DNA of 11,059 bases, taken from Candidatus Abyssobacteria bacterium SURF_5. Lineage in GTDB: Bacteria > Abyssobacteria > SURF-5. Made by a program: the position numbers and the translations under genes. Numbering within the stretch: position 1 is the stretch's first letter; each line of letters begins with the position of its first letter. This document shows positions 1 through 7,308 of this stretch, piece after piece. The notes under the pieces are model-generated. The model was not told the DNA's origin. It worked only from the letters and a program-made list of their open reading frames with translations, and made no database searches. The DNA lies in contig QZKU01000082.1 in the NCBI GenBank assembly GCA_003598085.1, forward strand, positions 1 through 11,059. Reading direction: 5' to 3'.

Positions 1-1
1 C

Positions 2-3000
2 TACGAAATTAGGGATGTTCTTGGCGAAGGTGGCTACGGAAAAGTCTACAAAGTCCATCATCTTGACTGGGATATGGATATGGCGGTCAAGACGCCGAAT
101 GAGGCCGCCATCTCCAGAGCAGGCGGCGTCGAGAGTTTTGTCCGTGAATGCCATACGTGGATGGACCTCGGCCTGCATGAGAATATAGTCACCTGCCATT
201 TTGTGCGCGTTCTGGGAAAGGTTCCCCGAGTCTTCGCCGAATACGTCGAAGGCGGCACACTTTCCGATTGGATCGAGACAGGAAAAATATATGAGGAAAG
301 CCCTGAAGAGGTAAGCGAACGCATCCTCGACATCGCCATACAGTTCGCCAGAGGTCTCGAATACGCCCACTCCAGAGGCATGGTGCACCAGGATGTTAAG
401 CCAGCCAATGTTTTGATGACTTTCGACGGAAACGCCAAGGTAAGCGACTTCGGGCTGGCAGGCGGGGCGCTGGAACTGCCGAAGGGAGTTTCATCCGAGC
501 AGGTTGCTTCAGTTGATCGCACGTTTGCGGGCATGACGCCGCGGTACGCTTCTCCCGAGCAGGCGCAGGCCCATGCCCAGCGCGCGGCGGGTGTCCCGAG
601 AGAGAATGTTGTCCGGATAACCCCGCACTCCGACCTCTACTCCTGGGCGGTATCCATCTTCGAGATTTTCAACGGCGGCACCACCTGGCCGTCGGGGACG
701 GTGGTGGGCGAAGCGTTCAGGGAATATCTTAAGACCGGTCCTGCCGAAGAATATCTGCCTGCGATGCCCGAGTCCCTTGTTTCTCTCCTCTCCAATTGTC
801 TGCATGGAGACCCTGCTGAGCGGCCGAAATCGATGTCTGAAGTGATTGAAAACCTCAAGGCGATCTATGGAGAAGAGACAGACCGTGAATATTCCCGTGG
901 AGAGCCGAAACAACTCGCTGAGATGGCCGATGTTCTGAACAACAAAGCTGCCTCATTTCTCGAACTGGATATGCCTGACGAAGCCGAGAAACTTTGGGAA
1001 GAAGCGCTGAAAATTGACCCGCATCATGCGGAAGCGACGTATGGCTTGTGTATTCAACAATGGCGAACTGCAAGAATCACCGATCTGGAAGCGATCAGAC
1101 GAATGGAAGAAGTACGGACAAGTCATGAATCCGATTGGGTTGATGATTACTTGCTTGGCCTGATTCACCTGGAACGTGGCGACAGAGGCACTGCAGTAAA
1201 AATTCTGAAAGAAACTGTTCATCTATCAGGGAAGAACACACAGGTTCAAAAAACCCTTAAGCAGGCGCGCACAGCAGGTATCCCATCCTGTGTGCGCACA
1301 CTCTCAGGCCATACAGGCGCCGTTTACGCTGTCACAATCTCCCCAGATGATCGGCTCGCGCTCTCGGGATCAAGTGATAATACAATCCGTCTTTGGGACA
1401 TAAAAACCGGGAGATGCCTACAAACACTCCTAGGACATTCGCAGACTATCCATTCCGTCGCGTTCTCCTCAGACAGCCGGTTCGCGCTGTCCGGAGCATG
1501 GGATGGAACGTTGATGCTTTGGGACATCAACAGCGGTCAATGCTTGTGCATATTCGGGAGACATTCGCAGCCCGTTTATTCCGTTGCGTTCTCCTCAGAC
1601 GACCGGTTCGCGCTGTCCGGAGCAGAAGACAGAACCCTTCGGCTGTGGGATGTAAAAAGTGGTGAGTGCCTGCGCATATTGAAAGGACATACAGCCGGTG
1701 TCCATTCCGTTGCCTTTTTCTCAGACAACCGGTACGCTCTTACGGGATCATTTGACCAGACTCTTCGGCTGTGGGACATAGGAACCGGGCAATGCCTGCG
1801 CACATTCGTAGGAGACACGGAGCCGGTTCATTCCATAGCGCTATCTCCAAACGGCCGGTTCGCAGTGTCGGGAGCCGCTGGCGAACTCCCATTCGAAGAC
1901 AATCAAACCCTCGCGCTCTGGGACATTGAAACCGGCCGGCGCGTACACAAATTTGAAGGGCACACAAGCGGTGTTCGTTCTGTCGCAATCACATCAAGTG
2001 GCCGTTTCGCGCTCTCAGGATCAAATGATAACACTCTCCGGCTCTGGGACATAGAGAGTGGTCGATGTCTCCACACATTAGAAGGTCATACAAAACGCGT
2101 CTTTAGCGTGGCAATCTCTTCAGACGACCGCTTCGCGCTCTCGGGTGGAAACGACGATACGCTTCGACTTTGGACTCTCACTCTCGGCGCATCATCAGAA
2201 AGAGCAGTATTGTGTCGGGTCCTGGCTACTGCGACTATTGCCGATTATGAGAGCCATGTGCACGACCTCGCGTCAATTGCGGAATCTAAGTTGGCCTTGG
2301 GGAATGTCGCCGGCGCTTATGATAGCATCTCCGAGGCTATGTCTGTTCCCGGTTATTCAAAATCAGCAAAACTCCTGGGACTTCGAGCCAAAGCATGTTC
2401 CAAGGGCAGAATTCGCGCCTTCTTACAGGGATGGCACGTTCGCACATTTGAAGGACACACAGACAGTGTACAATCTGTAGTTTTCTCGTCAGATAACCGA
2501 TTTGCGCTTTCAGCGGGATGGGTTAAAGATCGCACTCTGCGGCTTTGGGATTTAAGAACCGGTCACTGCCTCCGCATTTTCAAAGGGGGAGTCCAGTCCG
2601 TCGCCTTGTCCGCGAACGGCCGGTTAGCGCTTTCAGACGCATCTGACTGCAAGCTTCGACTCTGGGATATTGAAACTGGTCACTGCCTGCGCACTTTTAA
2701 AGGGCACACAGAGACTGTCAATTCCGTCGCCTTGTCTTCGGACGGCCGGTTCGCAATGTCGGGAGCATATGACAACACTCTTCGGCTTTGGAATATTGAA
2801 ACCGGTCAATGTCTGCGCGTAATAAACGGCGAATCCCATGTCCCATCACCGGTCGTCGACAACTTCGGGCTTTCTGAATCAGCTGACAACAAACTCCAGC
2901 TTTGTGACTTTTCAACTGGTCAGTTTTTTCAAGATAAACTCCATCTAAAACCAGGCTTCACTTCTATTGCATTGTCCTCGGACGATCGTTTCGCTCTCTC

Positions 3001-3718
3001 GGGATCAACAGACAAGACTCTTCGACTGTGGGACATCCGAAGCGGTCGATGTCTACGCATTTTCGAAGGGCACCGAGACCTCGTAGTTTCCGCCTCTTTC
3101 TCCCAAGATAACCATTTTGCTCTTTCAGTAGCGGATAAACCAAGGCTATGGGACGTTCAAAGCGGTCGATGCCTGTGTACTTTTGAAGGAAATGAAAGCG
3201 TTGTCCTATCTATCGCATTCTCATCAGACCGCCTGTTCGCGCTCTCAGGGTCATTTGATAATGCTCTTCGGCTGTGGGAAATCGAAACTGGTCGATGTCT
3301 GCGTACTTTTGAAGGACACAAGGAGATCGTTCGTTCCGTCGCATTCTCCTCAGACGGCCGCTTTGCGCTTTCGGGATCAAATGACAACACTCTCCGCCTC
3401 TGGGAACTCGTGTGGGATTACGAATTTCCCGAGCCCGCTGATTGGGATGAGGGCGCAAGGCCTTACTTGGAATGTTTCCTGACTCTGCAAACGCCCTATG
3501 CAGCCGAATTGCCGGCAATTCGAGAACCAACTCAGGAGGAAATCACACTCGCTCTTACGCGCCGCGGCAAACCATCATGGGCCGAAGAAGATTTTGAAAA
3601 TCTCCTGACGCACTTGAGCCATTGCGGCTACGGCTGGCTCAGACCCGAAGGAGTCCGGAAAAAGCTCGAAGAAATGACCTCAGATTGGCACGGCCCGCAT
3701 TCGCTGTCGGGAACCTAA
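2..3718 (+). CDS. Ser/Thr protein kinase with TPR-like region and 15 WD40 repeats (5' end outside window)
   Basis: This is a Hanks-type protein kinase fused to protein-binding repeats. The frame is open from the first complete codon at position 2, so the gene starts upstream; the ATG at 74 lies inside the kinase domain and is not the start. Visible motifs: glycine loop GEGGYGKVY (nt 23-49), VAIK-type lysine in MAVK (nt 80-91), catalytic HQDVKPAN (nt 386-409), DFG (nt 446-454), and SPE in place of APE (about nt 551-559). The catalytic Arg of HRD is Gln, making it a non-RD kinase. No transmembrane segment is seen after the kinase domain, suggesting a cytosolic protein. TPR-like helices follow (about nt 890-1275), then a 7-repeat WD40 array, a helical linker (about nt 2192-2434), an 8-repeat array and a conserved C-terminal domain ending in TAA at 3716-3718. 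By family knowledge it phosphorylates Ser/Thr on partners held by the propellers. Its substrate is unknown; downstream FHA and Clp genes suggest a link to regulated proteolysis (inference). Confidence 0.95.
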   Translation, partial: YEIRDVLGEGGYGKVYKVHHLDWDMDMAVKTPNEAAISRAGGVESFVRECHTWMDLGLHENIVTCHFVRVLGKVPRVFAEYVEGGTLSDWIETGKIYEESPEEVSERILDIAIQFARGLEYAHSRGMVHQDVKPANVLMTFDGNAKVSDFGLAGGALELPKGVSSEQVASVDRTFAGMTPRYASPEQAQAHAQRAAGVPRENVVRITPHSDLYSWAVSIFEIFNGGTTWPSGTVVGEAFREYLKTGPAEEYLPAMPESLVSLLSNCLHGDPAERPKSMSEVIENLKAIYGEETDREYSRGEPKQLAEMADVLNNKAASFLELDMPDEAEKLWEEALKIDPHHAEATYGLCIQQWRTARITDLEAIRRMEEVRTSHESDWVDDYLLGLIHLERGDRGTAVKILKETVHLSGKNTQVQKTLKQARTAGIPSCVRTLSGHTGAVYAVTISPDDRLALSGSSDNTIRLWDIKTGRCLQTLLGHSQTIHSVAFSSDSRFALSGAWDGTLMLWDINSGQCLCIFGRHSQPVYSVAFSSDDRFALSGAEDRTLRLWDVKSGECLRILKGHTAGVHSVAFFSDNRYALTGSFDQTLRLWDIGTGQCLRTFVGDTEPVHSIALSPNGRFAVSGAAGELPFEDNQTLALWDIETGRRVHKFEGHTSGVRSVAITSSGRFALSGSNDNTLRLWDIESGRCLHTLEGHTKRVFSVAISSDDRFALSGGNDDTLRLWTLTLGASSERAVLCRVLATATIADYESHVHDLASIAESKLALGNVAGAYDSISEAMSVPGYSKSAKLLGLRAKACSKGRIRAFLQGWHVRTFEGHTDSVQSVVFSSDNRFALSAGWVKDRTLRLWDLRTGHCLRIFKGGVQSVALSANGRLALSDASDCKLRLWDIETGHCLRTFKGHTETVNSVALSSDGRFAMSGAYDNTLRLWNIETGQCLRVINGESHVPSPVVDNFGLSESADNKLQLCDFSTGQFFQDKLHLKPGFTSIALSSDDRFALSGSTDKTLRLWDIRSGRCLRIFEGHRDLVVSASFSQDNHFALSVADKPRLWDVQSGRCLCTFEGNESVVLSIAFSSDRLFALSGSFDNALRLWEIETGRCLRTFEGHKEIVRSVAFSSDGRFALSGSNDNTLRLWELVWDYEFPEPADWDEGARPYLECFLTLQTPYAAELPAIREPTQEEITLALTRRGKPSWAEEDFENLLTHLSHCGYGWLRPEGVRKKLEEMTSDWHGPHSLSGT
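1289..2191 (+). repeat. First WD40 array: seven repeats
   Basis: Seven consecutive WD40 units lie inside the kinase gene and begin at nt 1289, 1415, 1541, 1667, 1793, 1940 and 2066. The first four are each exactly 126 nt (42 residues). The fifth is 147 nt because of a seven-residue insertion around GELPFED. Each unit follows the pattern C-L-x-T/I-x-x-G-H, then SVA-S-D-x-R-F-A-L-S-G, then D-x-T-L-R-L-W-D. Seven units are the usual number for one closed beta-propeller. The repeats are similar at the DNA level too: units 2 and 3 share the string CGGTTCGCGCTGTCCGGAGC, which is consistent with tandem duplication or gene conversion between units. Confidence 0.93.
2435..3410 (+). repeat. Second WD40 array: eight repeats, some degenerate
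   Basis: Eight further WD40 units begin at nt 2435, 2567, 2684, 2810, 2924, 3050, 3170 and 3296. The 3rd, 5th and 7th of these are exactly 126 nt. The second unit (2567) and the sixth (3050) are shortened. The fourth unit (2810) is degenerate: it lacks the GH signature and has CD instead of WD. This array probably forms a second propeller, with either eight blades or seven plus an eroded unit. A helical linker of about 80 residues (nt 2192-2434), with a TPR-like stretch around LALGNVAGAYDSISEAM, separates it from the first array. Confidence 0.9.
3404..3715 (+). repeat. Conserved C-terminal domain of the kinase, copy 1 of 2
   Basis: These are the last 104 residues of the WD40 kinase, starting at ELVW directly after the last repeat. 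Landmarks are FPEP-DWDEGARPYL, LTRRGKPSW, an E-E-D-F/Y motif, LLTHLSHCGYGWLRPEGVR, and a variable Gly/Pro/Ser tail. Nt 4801-5112 encode an equally long homologue. By hand alignment 82 of 104 residues are identical, with no gap. I do not recognise it as a named domain. The dense conserved core and highly variable last 15 residues indicate a small folded module with a flexible tail. Confidence 0.85.
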
Positions 3719-3865
3719 CAATGGAATCGATCATTTTGGAATGACAAATAACTGCAAGAAGAAATGGAGAAACAAGGTTGAAATGAGAACAGGACAGGAG
3801 GAGAAACTGGGGCAGCCAAGCTGGCAAGGTGGCAGGCGCCAAAGCCGAATAGGAAAGGAGATGAC

Positions 3866-4387
3866 ATGAATTTGCTTAAAGTGGCCCAGAAAGCAGAGGC
3901 CATCACCGGAGATAGGGCGGTCGGGAAACCTTCTCCAACTATGCGGCCTAACGGTACTTCATCGATCACATTCAGAGGTTCCAAGGGATGGTACGACGTT
4001 TATGAAGACCCCAATGAGGGTCTCATGGTTCTCTTCCTGGAAGGGCAGGAGAAACCTACAGGCAAGATCCTCGGGGCGTATTACACGCAACCTAAGCCTG
4101 CGGACGTGGAGGCGGCAAAGTTGGTTTCCCTGGTGCTGATATCGGTGAAAGTGCTGAAATCAGTGAAATCTTTGCCGACCTTCCAATATGGTTACATGTC
4201 AATGGACCCGAAGGGCGTGAACTGGAAGCGCTTCGCTATTGGTGGGAAAATGCTCCTGGTCAAGACCCGCAGAGCGGGAGCCAAGACGTATGGTGAGATC
4301 ATTGCCGGTTCGCTTATGGTTGGCGTGATAATTTCCGCCGATGGCGCGATTGAGAAGGTCGGCAAGATTCCTTCTAGCCGCCTTTAA
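3866..4387 (+). CDS. Hypothetical protein, 173 aa, inserted between the two WD40 genes
   Basis: I do not recognise this protein. The start is ATG 3866, preceded five bases upstream by the strong ribosome site AAAGGAG (3854-3860); the ATG at 3861 reaches a stop after two codons. The sequence looks cytosolic: there is no signal peptide or clear membrane helix. A possible beta-rich part (ITFRGSKGWYDVYEDPNEG, then MVLFLEGQ) is followed by a Lys/Val-rich stretch (LVSLVLISVKVLKSVKSL) and a C-terminal Gly/Ile-rich segment (EIIAGSLMVGVIISADGAIE). It sits 147 nt after the kinase gene and 32 nt before the truncated WD40 gene, so it is probably cotranscribed with the latter. Its place between two homologous WD40 tails suggests it moves or duplicates with that family. 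A role as a partner of the kinase is only a guess from position. Confidence 0.8.
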   Translation: MNLLKVAQKAEAITGDRAVGKPSPTMRPNGTSSITFRGSKGWYDVYEDPNEGLMVLFLEGQEKPTGKILGAYYTQPKPADVEAAKLVSLVLISVKVLKSVKSLPTFQYGYMSMDPKGVNWKRFAIGGKMLLVKTRRAGAKTYGEIIAGSLMVGVIISADGAIEKVGKIPSSRL

Positions 4388-4404
4388 AAACTGCTGAAGA
4401 AAAA

Positions 4405-4408
4405 GGAG
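4405..4408 (+). promoter_or_regulatory. Ribosome binding site for a TTG-started WD40 gene
   Basis: GGAG within AAAAAGGAGAA lies 11 nt upstream of TTG 4420. It supports a TTG start, since no in-frame ATG or GTG occurs between here and the first WD40 unit at 4441. The spacing is slightly long and the start is therefore uncertain. Confidence 0.45.
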
Positions 4409-4419
4409 AAGCCGAATCG

Positions 4420-5115
4420 TTGGGAGATCATCCCGCGAAGTGCCCGCGCACTTTCCAAAGACACATACCGGATAAGTTTTGTCGCCTTTCTCCGGATGGC
4501 CGTTTCGCGCTTTCGGGATCTGAGGATAATACGCTTTGGCTGTGGGATATCAACAGCGGAAAATGCCTGCGAATATTCGAAGGACACACAGGCCCTGTAA
4601 CTTCTGTTGCCATTTCTCCAGACGGCCACTTTGCAGTCTCGGGATCGAAGTGGGACTGGCCGCTTCGGCTGTGGGATGTTACAACCGGGAAGTGCCTGCG
4701 CACATTCGAAGGACGCTCAGGCAATGTGACTTCTGTGGCTTTTTCTTCAGATGGTCATTTCGCGCTTTCGGGATCTGATGACAAGACTCTTCGGCTGTGG
4801 GAACTGGTCTGGAATTACGAATTTCCTGAACCGGTTGACTGGGATGAAGGGGCGAGACCGTATCTTCAATCGTTCCTGACTTTGCATACGCCGTATGCCG
4901 CCGAATTGCCGGCGGATCGAAAACCGACCGAGGACGATATCACACTTGCCCTCACGCGCCGGGGCAAACCCTCATGGAACGAAGAAGATTACCAGAAACT
5001 CCTGACACACCTCAGCCATTGCGGCTACGGCTGGCTCAGGCCCGAGGGTGTGCGAAGAAAGCTCGAAGAAATGGCCGCCGGCTGGCAAGGCCCGCCGCCT
5101 CTGCCAGGGACGTGA
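4420..5115 (+). CDS. Truncated WD40 protein: three repeats plus the conserved kinase C-terminal domain
   Basis: This gene resembles the 3' end of the upstream kinase gene but has no kinase or TPR part. WD40 units begin at nt 4441, 4564 and 4693, followed at 4801 by the 104-residue C-terminal domain. The first unit is eroded: after CPRTFQRH the reading departs from the consensus (IPDKFCR in place of about eight residues) and recovers at LSPDGRF. This fits small compensating indels, including a lost T near 4489. Three repeats cannot close a seven-blade propeller alone, so the product must either pair with other repeats or be a decaying remnant. Against simple decay, the ORF is intact to TGA 5113-5115. 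Differences from the kinase tail in the C-terminal domain are also mostly synonymous third-base changes (for example GTG/GTC, CCC/CCT, GAG/GAA). The start is assigned to TTG 4420 with modest confidence; a pseudogene fragment is the main alternative. Confidence 0.7.
   Translation: MGDHPAKCPRTFQRHIPDKFCRLSPDGRFALSGSEDNTLWLWDINSGKCLRIFEGHTGPVTSVAISPDGHFAVSGSKWDWPLRLWDVTTGKCLRTFEGRSGNVTSVAFSSDGHFALSGSDDKTLRLWELVWNYEFPEPVDWDEGARPYLQSFLTLHTPYAAELPADRKPTEDDITLALTRRGKPSWNEEDYQKLLTHLSHCGYGWLRPEGVRRKLEEMAAGWQGPPPLPGT
4801..5112 (+). repeat. Conserved C-terminal domain, copy 2 of 2
   Basis: This is the homologue of nt 3404-3715, with 82 of 104 residues identical by hand alignment. Differences cluster in two places: the DRKPTEDD region and the last 15 residues. 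The core LLTHLSHCGYGWLRPEGVR is unchanged between copies. Confidence 0.85.
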
Positions 5116-5141
5116 CAAGAATACCGAAGAGATTCAACTGT

Positions 5142-5147
5142 GGAGGG
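5142..5147 (+). promoter_or_regulatory. Ribosome binding site that sets the start of the 100-aa gene
   Basis: GGAGGG lies five nt before ATG 5153. A longer in-frame reading reaches back to 5048, but that would overlap the conserved end of the WD40 gene. The ATG at 5148 is out of frame. ATG 5153 is therefore preferred. Confidence 0.7.
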
Positions 5148-5152
5148 ATGTT

Positions 5153-5455
5153 ATGGAAATTCCCGAGATTAATCTCCGAGACGTCGCCAATATCCTATTT
5201 CTGATTGCAGAGCGGCCGAACATGAGAAATCGACCACTCCCCGGTGATATAGACGGAGATTTTGACTATTGGTTCGATGGCGGGGCCGTCAGAGGAGTCA
5301 CCGGCACAACTTCTTATGAATTCATCGACGGCACCGAAGCGATGGAAGGCGTCCTTCCCTGGATTTCGCTCACAATACGCTTCGCCAATGGAGCAAGGGT
5401 AGGCGTTCATCAGGAACACGAGAAGGAGGCAATAGATACGGAACTGGAATTATGA
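5153..5455 (+). CDS. Hypothetical protein, 100 aa
   Basis: I do not recognise a family. It starts at ATG 5153 behind GGAGGG and ends at TGA 5453-5455, 37 nt after the truncated WD40 gene, so the two are probably cotranscribed. The protein is acidic and soluble, with no signal peptide or membrane helix. The N-terminal part (EINLRDVANILFLIAERP) looks helical. It is followed by a Gly/Asp-rich stretch (GDIDGDFDYWFDGGAVRG) and a probable beta segment (WISLTIRFANGARVGVHQE), then a charged tail (EHEKEAIDTELEL). The size and acidity would fit a small binding or inhibitory partner, but nothing in the sequence proves this. Confidence 0.75.
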   Translation: MEIPEINLRDVANILFLIAERPNMRNRPLPGDIDGDFDYWFDGGAVRGVTGTTSYEFIDGTEAMEGVLPWISLTIRFANGARVGVHQEHEKEAIDTELEL

Positions 5456-5620
5456 TCCGCTCAAGCAATTTCGTCAGAAATGAACCAGCGGCTTGACCTG
5501 AAATGCAGCGCTATCGGAGCCGGCTGAGGAACAGGTCCGGGAGCGAATGCGAATACACCGAAGGCATATGTAAACCCGTATGTCCGACTCGATCATAAGG
5601 TTGCCGAAAGGGAGTATCCC

Positions 5621-7282
5621 ATGATTGAACTCGAAGTGGTAAACGGGATAGCGAAAGGAAACACGCTCAGGACCAACGCGCCGTACATCACCATTGGCCG
5701 GTCGCAGGCCGACAGCATTGTCGTTCCCGACGCTTATGTTTCATGGCACCACGGCGAGATTTCTCAGCGCGATAAACACTATCGATATCGGGACCTCAAC
5801 AGCACTCATGGCACGATTCTCAGGCGGATGGACGCCGAGAGATACATCGACACGGTTGTCCTCAGAGAAGGCGACGAATTGCTTCTGGCGGGCCCGGAAA
5901 ACAGCGTCCGGGTGAATGCAATCATTCCCGGCGAAGGGGCTCCCGGAGAATTTACTCTTACCGTGGCACGCCAGGCTTCCGATGAGCCCGGCCCGCCGGA
6001 AGAAGTGCTTGGCGACGACTCGCACGCTCTTCAGACCATCCTTCGGCTGGACAGGGCCATGCAGTCCCTCAAAAGCATGGATTCGAACTCGCTGTTCACG
6101 GTCTTGACCGAAAAGATTGCGGAGATATACCCTGAACTGGAGTACGTCGCAGTCGTCCAGGAAAGCGGCGACACGGTATTCATCGAGCACTGCGGTTTCC
6201 AGCGCAAAGGCGCGAGATGCAGGACAAGCTCGACCATCCTGCGCAAGACGCTCGGAAGAAAGGGCGGTATCATCTTCGAGATATCAGACGAACGAGTGGC
6301 GCCGCAAGATGAGGAATCGGCGACGCTGAGCCCCAGAAGCATGACCTCGGCACCCGACGCTACCGGCATATGCATTCCCTTACTGAAAGGATCGCAGGGA
6401 GACAGTTACCTGCAGATGGAACGCCGCCTTGTGCAGGGGAGATTCTCCGGGCGCGACCTGAACCTGGTGAGTTCCATGGCCTCCCGCGTAATCAACCGAA
6501 TCGACCACTTGGCGCTCAACAGGCGATATCTGAGCATGAGTCAGAACGCCGCCATCGGCGTTTTCACAAAAATGATTGCCCACGATATCAAAAACTATCT
6601 GACATTTGCGCAGTACATCGATGAAAAGCTTCAGAACGTCGACGAGCATCCGGATATTGTCCTCGGGGTGGAACGCGCCTATCGGCTCGCACTCGGAATG
6701 GGGAATCTTACCGGTTCCGGCTCGAAACCGACCAGCCGAATATCGCTGCCTGAGACAGCCGGCGGAATTATGAGAGAATTCCACTTGCTTTTTCAGAAGC
6801 GATGCGCGTTCGAAGCCGTTGTTCTCGGAAATGCAACCGATATTGTGAGCAACGAAGAATTGCTTCGTCGCACGCTTTGGAACCTCGTAATGAACGCATT
6901 TTACGCGTTCGGAAATCGCGACCCCGCGATCTCAGAGCCTCCGCTTGTCAGATTACGTATTGAGCCGAAAGGGAAGAAAAATGTTATCATCAGGGTCGAA
7001 GACAATGCGGGAGGCATAGACTCGCGCACTTTGGATTATCTTGAGAAAGCCTTTGCTCTGGTCAGGGACGTCTATGAGCGTGAGGAAGATCTGATCCATG
7101 TGGTAGAGACCATCTACAACATGGAGGGGTTTACGAATCGGGTGGGGTTATTTTTTACCGCCGTCGCCGTCAACGACATGTGGGGGACGATTGCCGTGAC
7201 CACCGAAAAAGGGAAAGGCAGCGTGTTTACCGTGCAATTGCCGCGCAAAATCGATAAACTAAGAGACCTGCTCAGATTTTAG
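5621..7282 (+). CDS. Soluble FHA / GAF-like sensor histidine kinase
   Basis: This is a 553-aa cytosolic histidine kinase whose N-terminal domain belongs to the phosphothreonine-reading FHA family. ATG 5621 follows AGGGAG (5609-5614). The FHA domain covers about residues 1-100: GRS 26-28, V-S-W-H-H 40-44 and DLNSTHGT 58-65; the usual Asn of STNGT is His63. A GAF-like segment follows (about 135-295). The H-box is AHDIKN with His321, the likely autophosphorylation site. In the ATPase domain the N-box is NLVMNA (421-426) and the G1 box is EDNAGGID (460-467). The usual GxGLGL ATP-lid motif is degenerate (NRVGL, 506-510), while a terminal GKGS is kept (531-534). No membrane segments are visible, so the signal is intracellular. 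The receiver gene 26 nt downstream is the expected phosphoacceptor. A phosphorylated product of the WD40 kinase is the plausible FHA ligand (inference). The 165 nt upstream hold no gene or promoter that I can support. Confidence 0.93.
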   Translation: MIELEVVNGIAKGNTLRTNAPYITIGRSQADSIVVPDAYVSWHHGEISQRDKHYRYRDLNSTHGTILRRMDAERYIDTVVLREGDELLLAGPENSVRVNAIIPGEGAPGEFTLTVARQASDEPGPPEEVLGDDSHALQTILRLDRAMQSLKSMDSNSLFTVLTEKIAEIYPELEYVAVVQESGDTVFIEHCGFQRKGARCRTSSTILRKTLGRKGGIIFEISDERVAPQDEESATLSPRSMTSAPDATGICIPLLKGSQGDSYLQMERRLVQGRFSGRDLNLVSSMASRVINRIDHLALNRRYLSMSQNAAIGVFTKMIAHDIKNYLTFAQYIDEKLQNVDEHPDIVLGVERAYRLALGMGNLTGSGSKPTSRISLPETAGGIMREFHLLFQKRCAFEAVVLGNATDIVSNEELLRRTLWNLVMNAFYAFGNRDPAISEPPLVRLRIEPKGKKNVIIRVEDNAGGIDSRTLDYLEKAFALVRDVYEREEDLIHVVETIYNMEGFTNRVGLFFTAVAVNDMWGTIAVTTEKGKGSVFTVQLPRKIDKLRDLLRF

Positions 7283-7293
7283 GTGTGAACTCG

Positions 7294-7307
7294 AAAGGAG
7301 AGAGAGG
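7294..7307 (+). promoter_or_regulatory. Ribosome binding site that sets the receiver start
   Basis: AAAGGAGAGAGAGG lies directly before ATG 7309, with the AAAGGAG core eight nt upstream. An in-frame GTG at 7285 is upstream of this site and would add eight residues with no homology to receivers. ATG 7309 is therefore chosen. Confidence 0.75.
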
Positions 7308-7308
7308 A

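Noticed and set aside
74-76. ATG 74 as the start of the kinase gene
   Set aside because: The frame is open from nt 2 and already encodes the glycine-rich loop upstream of this ATG, so the true start is outside the window.
1393-2480. Alternative-frame + strand ORFs at 1393-1665 and 2145-2480 and many antisense ORFs across the WD40 region
   Set aside because: They are periodic shadows of the repeats in other frames, with no ribosome site or recognisable protein features.
3731-3744. TCATT-TTGG-AATGA hairpin after the kinase gene as a terminator
   Set aside because: The stem is only 5 bp, AT-rich and lacks a following T run.
5493-5620. TTGACC at 5493 as the -35 box of a promoter for the histidine kinase
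   Set aside because: No acceptable -10 box is found at 16-18 nt spacing, so a promoter here is not supported.
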